Positions 47,850 through 59,980 are shown, numbered from the stretch's first letter. The stretch: DNA of 64,000 nt from Eulemur rufifrons (GCF_041146395.1 NC_090984.1:127104280-127168279), one strand, 5' to 3'. Numbers and translations: made by a program. The notes: a model not told the origin generated them from the letters alone.

Positions 47850-49650
47850 ATATTAATTTCTTAACTACAGTCGTCCTGCTCTGCTATAGATGGATGGAGT
47901 GTCCCACATATATTTGTTAGGGAAGTTGGTTTAAAATCAAGAAGTCTTCTATATTTTCTTTTTTTTCCCTCTTTTAATGATCTGCCTATTGCTGAAAATG
48001 GGGCAATGAAGTCTCCTACTCTGTTGTATTGCAGTCTTTTCATCCCTTGAGCTTTTTACGTAATTGCTTTTCATATTTCAGTGCCCTGATGATAGGGGGT
48101 ATTTATTTACAAAAGGGATATCCTTTTTATGAATTCACAAGTTACAATTACGCAAGGTCCTTCTTTTTCTCTAATTTCTACTTCTGAGCTGAAGTCTATT
48201 GTGTTTCGTGTATGTATTCTTAGTCTGAGTTTCGCGCCGAAAAATCATTAATCTGCCATTCTGCTTCTGTAAACCTGCTTGCTCCTGCTTGCTACCCCCA
48301 ACACAGAAATTTCTAAGTGACTACAACACCCATGTTCTGCATAAAGTGATTACAGCCCCCACGTTTTGCGTGAAGCCATTACAACACTCATGTTTTGCAT
48401 GAACAAGATACAGCCCAGAGCCCAAACTGTCCAGATCCTGTTACACCAAGGATAAGAAAATGATATAATGCTTACTCAAGGCTTTTTGTACACGTGCTTA
48501 CTCTATCTTAGTAATTATCCACCCACAAACTTACAATATAAAAACTTTCTGTTTCAAAGGCTCACTGCTGCTCTCTGTGCCGTCTTTGGGCGGTACAGAG
48601 GGTAGTCGCTGGCCCGCTAATAAGGACTCCTGATTTGGCTCAATTCGGTCTTTAGGTGGTCATTTCTCACATCTCAGACCATAACAGTGTAACTACCTCT
48701 ACTTTATTTTGGTTTTCATTTTCATGAAATTTATTTTTCTATAGCTTCGACTTCTGTCTATGTGTATTTTTAAAAGTTAGGTGTGTCTCTTGTACCAGAG
48801 GAATAGTTGAGTCTTTTTATTCATTTATTTGTTTTACCTTTCAGTCATTCTTTCTTTTCATTGGATAATTTAATCCATTTATATTCCGAGTAATTCCAAT
48901 ATGTAGTGACTACTCCTCTGTTTTGTTTGCTGGACGTTTTATAGATGTATCTGTGGTTTCTACTTTTCTTGCTGACTTCTTTGTGGTTTGACAGTTTTCT
49001 GTAGTGGTATGCTCTGAATGCTTTCTATTATTCTTTTGTGTGCCTAGTATAGAATTTACTTTTGTTGTTACCATGGGGCTTACATAAAACACCTTACACT
49101 TAGAAGTGTCTATTTTCAATTGATAACAACTAAATTGTCATTGCATATCAAAAATTTTACACTTTTACACACAGCCATAACATTTTATGTTTCTGATGTC
49201 AGAGTTTACATAATTTTAAGAGAGTTGTTATTGATAATTTTGTATTTTGACCCTTATAGGAGATTAAAATTGTTTGACACACCAACATTATAGAGTACTC
49301 TTCATATGTGTCTATGCTAATTAAATCATTAAGTTTTATGCTTTCATAAGTTTTGTTTTTTATCAATGGACTTTTTCAGGTAAAAACCTTCCTTTTGGCA
49401 CGTATAAGGCAGGCCTACTGGTAAAGAACTCCTTTACCTTTTGTTTGTCTGGGATTTTAAAAAAATTTCTTCCTTGTTTTTGAATGAAAAAATATCTGGG
49501 AAAAATATTCTTTGTTTTCAGTTTTTCAAATATTTTCCTCACACGTTGACTGGATTATCTTCTCTTGTAGCATTCAGTGATTCTGATGAAAAATGTTTGC
49601 TACTTCTATTGAGAATTGCACCTCTGTGTCGTGTCCTTGTGCCCTTCACG
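47850..49650 (-). mobile_element. Old L1 (L1M-type), minus strand, interrupted by the solo LTR
   Basis: The plus strand shows stretches typical of antisense L1M, such as TTGCTGAAAATGGGGCAATGAAGTC near 47990 and TTGTTACCATGGGGCTTACATAAAA near 49065. The region is T-rich and has no long open frame. It resumes on the right of the solo LTR at 48692. Boundaries are approximate and identification is from remembered consensus, so subfamily is unsure. Confidence 0.55.
48213..48686 (+). mobile_element. Solo LTR of the same ERV family, with 5-bp target duplication
   Basis: A 474-bp LTR in plus orientation, from TGTATTCTTAGTCTGAG to CCATAACA. It aligns along its length to the reverse complement of 5412-5872. 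TATAAAA (about 48538) and the same TG...CA outer ends are present. It is flanked by GTGTA on both sides (48208-48212 and 48687-48691), a target-site duplication, so this is an insertion later reduced to a solo LTR. It sits inside an older antisense L1, interrupting it. Confidence 0.88.
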
Positions 49651-49689
49651 CCCTCATAGGAGACCCCCCCCCCCGGGCAGATTCCCATA

Positions 49690-51720
49690 ACTCACTCCAC
49701 CCTAGACTCTCTTAACATCAGGACTTTTCATCAGATGCCATTTTTCTGGGACAAACCCTGGTACCCCTGCCCAAGCCCATGCTGACATACCCAACAGAAT
49801 CACCAAGTCCTGGTCTCCCCAGGAGGACACCTGCCTTCTTTGTCACCTCGTCCCTGGTCCTGGGCTACAGGCTGAGTGAACACTTCCCTCTGTCCCCCAC
49901 AAGGGCACAGACAGCTTCCTGCAGCATCGTATCCACTCACCAACACCTGAGCCCGGAAGCTTTCCTGGGCTTTACATAAATACAGTATGTTTTCACTCCC
50001 TACCAATCTTGAAGAATAAAAATACTGTAAACTATCGGGGGTTCATGAAGCCCGTGATATGACCGGGTCCCCAGGCACTGTGGGCTGCAAAGATGGGAGA
50101 GACAAAGACACGGACAGAAAAAGTAAGGTGAAAGGGTGCAGGGAAGTCAGGGGCCACCAGCATTCCCGTGAGCCTGGTGGCATTGACTGAAATCTAGCAC
50201 CTGTGTCTATTCCCTATTTCATGCTATAGATTACAATGATTTCACGTTAAAAGCTCATGGGTTACAATGTGTAGAAGTTTCAAGTCTCCCCTAAAAGTCA
50301 CAAGATGCCTTAGCTAATTACTCTTGTCTATAGAAGCAGGAACACGTAGCTCATTACTAAGCAAAAATACGCCTTAAACTATGTACAGATAGTATCTCTG
50401 AACTCAGCAGCTGTGGCCCATTCCATTGTGGAACAAAGAGATTAGTACTTCTGACTGGGAGGTTAGCTCCCCATCAACTGAGGCATTTTACTGAGAAAGG
50501 GGAGGGAGGGAGCTCAACCTGGTGTTTTTTAAGGGTGGGAGTCTGGGGTCCATTTTCCAGGGCTGACATTTTGCAATCTTCCTTTATAGCCATGTGTGGT
50601 TTTGATATCAAGCCGCTCTGTGGCTTTTTAGGCATGAGGCCCCTCAGGCTTTAAGGTGGGAGTCTGCTCTGCTGTACTCCCAGATCACTGGAATGTCCCC
50701 CAACTAGGCAGTTAACTTCTGCCCTTATCTCTGGCTCCTGCTCAGGCAGCATCCCTTCACCTCCTTTCCTCCCACAGCCTCAGAAATGGGGTCCCTAAGC
50801 CTCAGTGGTCTTCTCCCCATCAGTAACTAAACAAAATAACTGCAAATCAGAGCACTCCCCTTTGCCCTGGCAGTCCTCTCCCTTCCTCCGCACTCCACGA
50901 AACACACTGTCATGTTCTCACCCTTCACTGTCTTACTCTGAAGCCATCTCAGAGGCAAGGCCCATAGAATGCCACAAAGGCTCTTGTGCTATAAATTCCT
51001 TCTCTACTTGCAATGAGGATGCATCTGTGTCTCCAGATAGACATAAAAATTTCTCAAGCATGGAGATCTCTTGGTAAGATTGATGGTGCCCCTCATTTTC
51101 CACAAGTGTCTCCCATGATGACACACCACACTGTGGAAGAAATCTTTTGTGAATCCCATGTGCTTTATAGAGAAATCCTTGTTCAATACATGACCTTGGG
51201 TCCTTCTTGATAACGATGGGTGTGAGAATAAAAACAAGGAATGATTTTGCTCTCCATAGGAAGGAGGAGAACATAGGAGAGGGCAGTCAGGAGGAGCAGA
51301 GGGGGGAGGATGAGGAGGCTCTTGGAAAAAGGTCCATCTGGGGCAGACACTTCACACAGGAGGGCCTTGACTCCAGGGTGCTGTGTCATCATATGGAGCC
51401 ACAAAGACTCCACTCACAAGGACCTGGATGCCACCACAGAGCTCTCAGCACACTGAGGTTTCCACCTGCAGGTCTCCCTGATGCCACAGGTGAGGAAGGT
51501 GACTCTGTGAGAGTCTCAGTGGACACATCCCACTTTGACCAATCAATCTCATTCTCTCAGCTACTAATGGCCACTTGCATTTCCAACGTGAGTCCAGGCC
51601 CAGGTGACAGCAGGAGGGTCCCAGCAATGGTGGGTGAGACAGTCTCATCAATCTTTCCCAGGTCCCACAGGAGCCACAGCCTGGGCCACACCTGAGCTCC
51701 AGGTAAAGGGCCTGAGTTGT
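49690..51720. repeat. Block E copy without an adjacent V gene
   Basis: 49690-49980 and 50830-51720 match 23180-24480; the interval is the LTR-like insert. In the other two copies the block leads rightward into a V-RSS and VH3 gene. Here it stops at about 51720 and is followed by an old Alu and then block B, so the V gene is missing. Confidence 0.85.
50036..50826 (-). mobile_element. Probable solo LTR of a second (class II-like) family
   Basis: About 790 bp with no counterpart in the related block E copies near 23500 and 58480. It begins and ends close to the bases AACTA (50031-50035 and about 50825-50829), a possible 5-bp target duplication. Read on the minus strand it begins TGATGGGGAG, has a TATAAA box at 50588-50583 and ends in a pyrimidine-rich stretch (TTTGTCTCTCCCATCTTTGC) of the kind seen in U5 of class II ERVs. 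I do not recognise the family, the 3' boundary is unsure and no open frame is present. Confidence 0.4.
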
Positions 51721-51859
51721 GGGACTCTCATGGAGCCCCAGTTTTGAACATTGGAAATGAAAATGAAACTCAATCACACTAGGAATGTTTCAGTGAAAGT
51801 TCAGGTAATGATCAAAAAGTAATTAACTTTAGATTAAGGAAAGTTAGTTATTCAATATG

Positions 51860-52175
51860 ATCATGTGCTGTGACCCATGCCTGTAAAGCCATCGCTTTGG
51901 GAGGCCCCAGTAGGGGGGTCACTTGAGGTGAAGAGTTTGAGGTCAGTCTAGTTGGCAGGACAGTGAGACAATGCTTTATACATATATGTATCTCACCCGG
52001 CCACTGTGGGTGCACCTGTAGTCCCAGACACTTGGGTGGCTGAGGCAGCGGGATCACTTGTGTCCATTACTTTGAGGTTGCTGTGAGCTATGATGATGGC
52101 ACTGTTCTGTAGGCTAGGTGGCACAACAGGACCTTCTTTCCAAAAGAACAAAGAAGAAGAAAAAAACATAGGAAG
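51860..52175 (+). mobile_element. Old, diverged Alu-type SINE
   Basis: Recognisable through TGCCTGTAAAGCCATCGCTTTGGGAGG, a second monomer with CTGTAGTCCCAGACACTTGGGTGGCTGAGG and GAGGTTGCTGTGAGCTATG, and an A-rich tail (about 52140-52175). It is far more diverged than the other SINEs here. It lies exactly at the junction between a block E copy and a partial block B copy. Confidence 0.75.
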
Positions 52176-54590
52176 GAAAAGAAAATATTTATGTCAGTTT
52201 CCAGTAATTTTATGTGATAAAATGGTCAGCCTCATCATTGTAGCATTTATGCCCATCAGGAATTCGTGTGCACGTGGGCGTGTGACAGAGTTCTAGTCAT
52301 GGAGGCAGGAGAGAGTCTCTTTTGTGACCTTGCTTATCCTCCAGGGGAAATTTCAGAAAGGTGTCTTCTCTTCTTCCAACCTTGTCCTATCTGTGGGACC
52401 CTGAAAACTCTCTCATCACATCCACACAAGGGGGGTCTGGGGGAAGAAGTGAACGTTTTCTGCATATCAGTGTGAAACGTTGAGACAGGAAGCTCCTTGT
52501 GTGGATGAACTTTTGAAATTGGCAAAGATGGAGCCACTCACATCACGGCTTCTTGTTTCATTAGATTATGATTTTCCTTAGTGTTTAGTTACTTCATGTG
52601 GCCATTACTTTTGGCTAAAATATCCAGATATGACGGTCTACAGGCATTAAAATCAAAAGTACCTGATTTCCTAGTCAGGAGCCTCCACTGAGGTCAACAG
52701 TGGCATGAGGTTCACTCTGTGCTAGGACACGTGGCTGAAAGCTAAGTATGGGCACAGAGCTATTTTGTCTGCATCAGAGAAAAGTTCTGTATATTCTTGG
52801 ATTAGATTCTCATTGAGACCCTTGAGACAATATTATTTGTTGATCAATCAAACTTCAGTAATAAGACTGGAAGTTATTAAACAGAGATTCATATTACGGA
52901 AGAAAAATTTCCATTACAATGTTGTGCTCAACTGGAGGTAAAATCAGCCCATGTGAGAGAAGTCATTGCCCTTTTTAGTACTTGTCAATTAGCAGAAAAC
53001 TGGGATTGAATTGGTATGTTTTTAGAGTAGTCCATGAACTTGGGATATTTTGCAAACAAAAGTTCTGGAAAACCTATCAAAATTAACCAAAGTTAAGGAA
53101 CTTTGAGATAGACTTCTAAATCCTAGAGACCCAACTAAAGTAAACAGGAATCATGCAAAAAAATAATATGGGGATTAAAGAAGTGCTGTGGGAGGTCATT
53201 CCCCAGAACAAGCAGCCTAAACCTACTTTGTGATGCCATCTAAGCTTGTGCGGCATCACCACTGCTCACGTATCACACCGTCCACTCATTGGAAATCTTC
53301 TGAAAACATTGATCTAATTAGCATTCTGAAATATAAGTGTCACAGCTTTAAGCAATTCTTGAACTCCTTCGCCATTGTACCATGAGCACTTGCTTACAGC
53401 ATTGTGGTCCAGTCCCTCCAGGACACATCAGTTGTTACCCCATGACTTGGTAGCTGGACTGAACAAACATTTAGATTTTACCACAACTGCTAGCATTTTC
53501 CCTATTGCATGCAAGAGTAAACAATTTTGTAAGCAGTTCACATGTTAGAGACACCACAGTCACCACAGAATCAGGGTCTTTTTACTACATCTTTTCAGCA
53601 GTCTCTCGTCGTGTTCATCCAGCACAGAGTGTGTGTTGGAGAAACATCAGGAAACTACTGGTCTTGAGCCAGACTGGAACAAATATTATTAAGGACTTTA
53701 AGGGAAACCGAGCAGTACAATTCAAGGGAGGAAACCCTCGGGTTCATGATCCACAACGACAGCATCAGTTCAGAATTCTAGACACTTGGAAGGCTGCTGT
53801 GGTAGAGAATGTCAAACTGAGCATCCTTGTAGAACCTGTGGAAGTTCTGGCATTTTGAAGCCCACAGCAGACCCACAGCCTTCAGGATAAGCTGATGAGC
53901 TTGGACAGTGAAAAGCTTTCCCTATGACATTGGACCAAGACCCTGTTTAACTCCTCCTGCTGCTCATCCTCATTAGTACTATCATTTGTTCATACTAATG
54001 AAATGTCTTCTTTTTTCCTGCTGACCGTATTGTTTTTTACCCATAATGGCATTTTCCTCCTTTTCAAAAATTTTTTTTAAAATATTTCCTAGTCATTGAG
54101 TGGAATACGAAGTCAGAGTCTCTTAGCTGGTGTCTGTCCACTGGCATCTGAAGGCCCATCCTTCATCTTGCCTGTTTGCCCCACTCATGGGAATCCCAGG
54201 AAGGAATCACAGGTGCTTTCTCACCAGATGGCTGTCACAGGCCCAGACCCCTGGAGATCCTTACTGGCAGTGAGAGCACCCTCCCTTTTGCACCAGGGAA
54301 CTGTTGTGAAAACCTGAGCCAGTCTCCCCTCTTGTTCTATGAAGCCACTTGGGACTGTCTTGCTGCCCTGCTCTGCAGACACCTCCGTGGTGGAGAGACT
54401 CACCCTTCCCATGTGCACTCAGTGTGTGAGTGTGTGTATGCATGTGTGTGTGTGCGTGTGTGCAGGCGTCTAACACCATCAGAGTCAACATCTACACTAA
54501 ATGTCGGTGGGTCCCTCTGCCCTTGAATTGTGTCCAGTATAATCAATGTGAGCCTCGTGCTGGGACTCTGAGCACCACAGGGTCTTACCT
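52170..54590. repeat. Partial block B copy, 3' of VH3 54983
   Basis: Matches 28230-30640 and 40930-43390 with more divergence than those two show to each other. It is preceded directly by the old Alu and a V-less block E copy. Non-coding. Confidence 0.88.
54420..54466. repeat. Imperfect (GT)n, 3' of VH3 54983
   Basis: GTGTGTGAGTGTGTGTATGCATGTG..., interrupted compared with the other three copies. Confidence 0.88.
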
Positions 54591-54943
54591 CTCTTGCTTA
54601 GGACGCTGACTCCGTCTGACCCAGATGTCCCTCAGAGGTATTCTGAAGGATTGATAATTAATGTACATTTGGGGACAGGAGAAAGAGACTGGAACCCAAC
54701 CTCTGCCTTTTGTGCAGGTGAGAATATTTTCTCTCATGACCACAAACATATCTAACTCAGAGACTGCAGAGGGAAACACAGAATGGTGAATTCAGAGAAG
54801 TTCCCCAGAAGAAACTGTTTTCTGGAGAGGAAGCCACAACCCTGAGAGGAAACCAGCCCTTACCCCCAACCTGCACCTGCCCTGGGCTAACTCTGCTCCT
54901 TGTGTCCCTCGCGCCCCCTGGTGGCCCCGTGCACCCTGCAGGA

Positions 54944-54982
54944 GGTTTGTGTCTGGGCTGACACTGATGTCCCCTCACTATG
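54944..54982 (-). other. V-RSS with mutated heptamer CATAGTG
   Basis: Heptamer CATAGTG (54982-54976), 23-bp spacer (54975-54953), nonamer ACACAAACC (54952-54944). The third base of the heptamer, part of the near-invariant CAC, is T. Changes in CAC are known to reduce RAG cleavage strongly. Confidence 0.93.
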
Positions 54983-55440
54983 TCTCTTGCACAGTAGTAC
55001 AGGGCCGTGTCCTGGGCTCTCAGACTGTTCATTTGCAGAGACAGCGTGTTCTTGCTGTTGTCTCTGGAGATGGTGAATCGGCCCTTCACGACGTCTGCGT
55101 AGTATGTGCTACCACCATTCCAGTTAATATAAGAGACCCACTCCAGCCCCTTCCCTGGAGCCTGGCGGACCCAGTGCATGGCATGGTCATCAAAGGTGAA
55201 TCCGGAGGCTGCACATGAGAGTCTCAGGGACCCCCCAGGCTGGACCAAGCCTCCTCCAGACTCCACCAGCTGCACTTCACAGTGGACACCTGCAAACACA
55301 GAGACATCCTGATCAGCAATTGCCACCCAGACCTGCTGTTTCTCTCACTCACATCCACTTACAAACTCAAAGTCTCTAGCTCTCCATGAATTACCTTTTA
55401 GCAGAGCAACAAGGAAAACCCAGCTCAGCCCAGACTCCAT
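54983..55440 (-). CDS. IGHV3: IGHV3-like variable segment, intact frame but altered RSS heptamer
   Basis: VH3 germline segment. Leader exon 55440-55395 encodes [15 protein letters not shown]. The intron is 105 nt. V exon 55289-54983 (307 nt) adds G-V-H-C (Q to H) and then [16 protein letters not shown]. Cys22, Trp36 (MHWVRQ) and Cys92 (YYCAR) are present and the frame is open. CDR1 is DHAMH after FTFD. CDR2 [17 protein letters not shown] resembles the human VH3-9/3-20 type. FR3 has [10 protein letters not shown], with Q where E is usual. The heptamer immediately after the V exon is CATAGTG instead of CACAGTG, so rearrangement may be poor even though the coding part is sound. The 5' flank is block B class and the 3' flank is that of the 31140/37758/43885 group. 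Confidence 0.95.
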
Positions 55441-55565
55441 GGTGAGTCAATGTGTTCAGTCCTGATCACCGAATGGGGTCACCTGGGAATGGCGGGGCTG
55501 GGGCTCCTGTCCCAGAGCTGCAGGGTGAGGGCTGGGCTGGTTTTCATCAGCAGAGGGAGGGCCTT

Positions 55566-55588
55566 ATTTGCATGTCCCCTGCTATATA
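55566..55588 (-). promoter_or_regulatory. VH3 promoter: octamer with upstream TATATA
   Basis: TATATA (55588-55583) then ATGCAAAT (55573-55566) on the minus strand. The bases following the octamer read AAGGCCC; the other VH3 promoters here have AGGGCCC. Confidence 0.9.
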
Positions 55589-55619
55589 GCAAGACCTGCG
55601 ATGGGATGCCTGAGGGAGG

Positions 55620-56990
55620 GCAGGGCCCAGAGAAGAGGTGAGACTCCTGGGGGAGCTTATGGGTCATGATATTTTAAAGATGACATTGCAAAAAGACAAG
55701 CATAGAAGAGTTGTGCAATGTGTGCAAGACCAAGCACGTATCCGGTAAGACGCACCTGCAGTATCTGGCCTGTGCTCCCCATCACTAGATCCTACTGCTC
55801 CCCTGAACCAACTCCAGGATCAATGTGAACCTGCCTCATAGGGTTTGCAAAATCCCCTTTGTGTAGCGAGAACACGATGGCGGTTAGCTGTATTCTAATG
55901 TTACAACTTCAAGGCTGTATCAAACTTTGGGCCACAGAATCCACACAGCCCTTGACACTGTTTTGCATTAACTGTGACATGAGCCTCACTCAGCTGAGGG
56001 GATTCAGGTTCTCACGAAGTGTAATACAAGTGCTGCTTCCTCTGTGTTGTGCCCAGGCCTCATGAGTGGGGCCAAGAAGGAAGCCACTGAAGTTTGTCCT
56101 TATATTTCCCTTTCCAGGAGGGCTACACAGGCCCAGTTTCAGTCCATGGGGCTACCAGAGTCAAGGGACAGTAGCCAGCTCTCATCATTGTGGAAGTCAC
56201 ATTGTGAGTGTGAGTGTTCAGGCTCCACTGTCCACTGCTGCAGGTGGCCCTGTGGTCATACTTGACATTCACTAGTGTCCCCTCCCACCTCCACTCTGGA
56301 TCCCTCTAACACAAGGCAGCACTTTGCAGTGAGAGTTGCTGCGTGTTATTCCCTGATGGAGTGACTCAGGCCTGAGCACTGCAGAGCCATTGTCCTTGAT
56401 CCCTTGGCCACCCGCAGGCATGTGGTGGATGCACTTGACCTCCCCAGTGTGGGATGCAGTGGAGAAACCACAGAATCTGCCTAGGCCTGAGGGACGGCCC
56501 TGCCTCCATGGGTACACAAGCTTAGCCTCCAAAGCAGAGTGAGTGTCTGTCAGTGGGAGAAGGCCTGTCGTTGTTGACTGGTCCACAGTCATGAGGACTC
56601 CAATTGAGGGGCATCACACCAGGTCTCAGATTCAGGGGAGCACACTGTGCCCCCAGTAGGAGTGATCCTACCTGGGAACAACGATTTCTAACCAGCCACA
56701 GTCTACCATTGTAGCAGTAAGAAGACAGATTTCAGAAGTTGTCACCATAGTTGTCACAGGGCTCCTAAACTGAGTCAAGGATTCACTTGATGGCAAATTC
56801 ACTAAGACCTTTGACTCTGGAAGGTGCAACAACTCACCTTGCCTGGATCCAGTGCACGTGTGTGTCTTTCCAAACCCAAGGCCTCACTCAGGACCACTAG
56901 CCGTGGGATTACCGTGCACCCAGTTCAATTCATGGTGGCAGCCTGACATTTCTTGGGGCCGAGGGCGGCATCTCCCAGTAAAAGACACTC
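55620..56990. repeat. Partial block B copy, 5' of VH3 54983
   Basis: Matches 25680-26770 and then jumps to sequence like 27720-27960, so an internal segment of about 0.9 kb is missing relative to the full block. Non-coding. Confidence 0.85.
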
Positions 56991-58239
56991 AGCATGGGGT
57001 TCACTGGAAGGTGCTGGCCTGGCTGAGAGGTTCACCTGCGTCAGTAATTTGGTGTGGCACGTCCATGGCCATCACCTCAAGTGCAGTGGGGCTTCCTCTA
57101 TGCATGTGCATAGTTCCCTTCACTGCTGGGAAGGGCTGCAATCTAGCAGGATGCAGATGTATCTGCGTCTATGGACATTTCACGGGAATAGCAGGAGCAG
57201 GAGTAGGAATAGCACCAGCCCCTCCCTTTATCTGGCTTCACTCCCAGTGTCCCATCTGAGGAACACGTGGTGCTGCCCAACACATTCAAGCTTCTCATAC
57301 AAAAGATTAACAGGAAAGGAAACAGTCACAGTCTTTGCAAGGGCAGTGACTACAGCATTAGGGTGTGGCTACGTTTACACAGTGAGTAAGCGAGGAATAC
57401 GTTTAGATTCCAGTAATTCCACTGGAGTATTCTTTGGAACTCCCAGGTTTGACAACCTGTACACAGATGCAACTTAAATGCATAATTGGCTCAACGATAA
57501 TGAAACACATTAGTACAGGACCTCAGTCGCTGCGATATGCGAGTATGCGTTGGCATCCCCACTGCACTCAGGGCAGTGACCGTGCACCAGGCTGTCAGAA
57601 GACACAACCACAATTGCCCCACTTCTGCGTATCACCACCTTAATCCCAGATGATCAGAAGCTGCAATCATCTGTCATTTCAAACCAGATTCCAAATTTTA
57701 TTTCAAAATAGATGTCACTTCTGCACATCTACATGAGCTTTCCTCAACTGGCCAACATCATCTTCACAGCACATCACCCACTGTCGTGGGATTCTGGGGA
57801 ATCAAAGACATGACATCACCCCAGGACATTTGCTCCAACACACAAATGCCACCCTCCCATAGCCTGGAGACGCTGGGATGTGTGTGCAGTGGGGGACAGT
57901 CTGTGGGTGGACATTCTCATCTTCCCCACGTAGGTGAGCATGAGGGTCTGAGGACAAAGTATGCACCTGGAGAAAGAGACCGGCAGCTGCATGTCTTGTA
58001 AGGTGGATTTAGTGGAAACATGGATACTGGTGCCCACCCCGTATTACTCTTTCTGATGTTAAGAAAAAAGAACCAAAATATTCACACCATACTTTCTGTC
58101 ACTGAACGTTGTAGATGCCCAGAAGCCATGAAAGAGCAGCTGGAGCTGCTGGAGAGGTCTGTACATTTTCACAGCAAGGACCAGTTTGCATATGATCTGC
58201 GTATAGACGTGGATGGAAACACTTAAAGTATATAAAATG
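56991..58239. other. Unassigned non-coding DNA
   Basis: No V segment, RSS or repeat that I can name. Open frames of up to 174 codons (56953-57477) show no recognisable domain and have no duplicate in the window to test them against. Confidence 0.55.
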
Positions 58240-58462
58240 TGTGGCATGTGAGTCTTTCCTCCCGTTCTGTAGGCTGTCTGTTTGCTTTCCTGATAGGTCC
58301 TTGGCTGTGCAGAAGCTCTTTAATTTCATCAGGCCCCATTTACTTCTTCTTGTTGTTGCTGTGATTGCCTTTGGGGTCTAGGGGATGGACACGCTTGAAG
58401 CTCTGACTCAGGGGATGGTGGGGCAAGGGAAATATGCACGCATAGTATGCTGAAATAAAAAA
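58240..58462. mobile_element. L1 fragment with internal 5' inversion
   Basis: 58240-58374 reads as antisense L1 (TCCTCCCGTTCTGTAGGCTG, GCTGTGCAGAAGCTCTTTAA). It is joined directly to 58375-58462, a plus-strand L1 3' end (GGGATGGACACGCTTGAAGC..., TATGCTGAAATAAAAAAAA) that matches 35680-35784. This head-to-head arrangement is what twin priming produces during L1 insertion. Confidence 0.65.
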
Positions 58463-58479
58463 AACTAAAATGAACAAAG

Positions 58480-59440
58480 TTACCCCAAAGGAGCAGTGGT
58501 CACATCTGTCCTGCTGGTCCTGTCCCTTCCTCCACACTCCCTGATGTGCACTGTGGTGTTCCCACCTTCCTGTCTGACTGTAGCCATTTCATAGGCAGGG
58601 ACTGTACAAGGTGGCAAAGCCTCTCACACAGTTAACTGTTTCCTACTTTCAATGAGGACACAACTGTGTCTACAGATAGGCATGTAGACAACTCAAGAAT
58701 GGAAATTTCTTCATATGATGGATGGTGCACCTCATTTTCCACGAGACTCTCTCATGATGACACACTACATTTTGAAAGAAATCGTTTCCAAAGCCCATGT
58801 TGTCTAGAGACAAATTCTTGTTGAATACATGACACTGGTTCCTTCTTGATGACGATGGGTATGAGAGTAAAAACAAGGAATGATTTTGCTCTTCATAGGG
58901 AGGAGGAGAACATAGGAGAGGGCAGTCAGGAGGAGCAGAGGGGGGAGGATGAGGAGGCTCTTGGACAAAGGACCATCTGGGGCAGACACTTCACACAGGA
59001 GGGCCTCGACTCCAGGGTGCTGTGTCTTGATGTGGAGGGACAAGGACACCATTCACAAGGACCTGGATGCCACCGCAGACTGCTCAGCACACTGAGGTTT
59101 CCATCTGCAGGTCTCCCCGATGCCACAGGTGTTGAAGGTGACTCTGTGAGAGTCCCAGTGGACACATCCCACTTTGACCAATCAATCTCATTCTCTCAAC
59201 TACTAATGGCCACTTGCATTTCCAACTTGAGTCCAGGCCCAGGTGACAGCAGGAGGGTCCCAGCAATGGTGGGTGACACAGTCCCATCAATCTTTCCCAG
59301 GTCCCACAGGAGACACAGCCCGGGCCACATCTGAGCTCCAGGTAAAGTGCCTGAGCCCTGGGATTTAGACACAGAGACCGCACCCTCCATTTTCTCGGGG
59401 TAGAAGGAGAAGATGAAGATGGGAAAATACAACCTAGGGA
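58480..59440. repeat. Block E, copy 3
   Basis: 3' flank of VH3 60020, collinear with 23530-24460. It is preceded by the L1 with inversion at 58240-58462, which interrupts the block at the sequence AACTAAAATGAACAAAG. The flank continues to the RSS at 59981. Confidence 0.88.
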
Positions 59441-59980
59441 GAAACAAAACCGACTCCCTGGGAAAAAAATTAGAACTAAATCATTTCTGCATCAGAAATG
59501 TACAGGTTTAAATGAGGAGAGAACAACTTGAAACTCTTAGGTTTTATGAGACACTGACCCTGCCCAGGTCCCTACATGTCCCAACCTGAATCCCAAAGAC
59601 TGTCCCACTCGGGGAGTCCCACTGAGGTCTGTGCGCTGAGTCTGGTTGGAAAATGCTCAGCAGGTTCCCCTGGGCTTCCTTCCTCAGCACTCTGACCCCT
59701 GTGGTAACAGCAGGGCCATTTCTGCCCACGTGAGTGACGTTCTGCCTTGTGTGCAGGTGAGAGTGTGTTCATTTACTACAACAAGGCGCTTCTAATTCAG
59801 ACACTACAGTGACGAGCACAGAGCCACGAAAGAAGGAAGGTCTCAGGATGAAATTTCCAGAGAGGAAGCCCCAAAGTCTGACAGAAAATGAACCATTATT
59901 GTCACTTGCACATGCCCTGGGCTGACTCTGCTCCTTGTGTCCCTCGCGCCCCCTGGTGGCCCCGCGCTGCCCCCGCAGGA

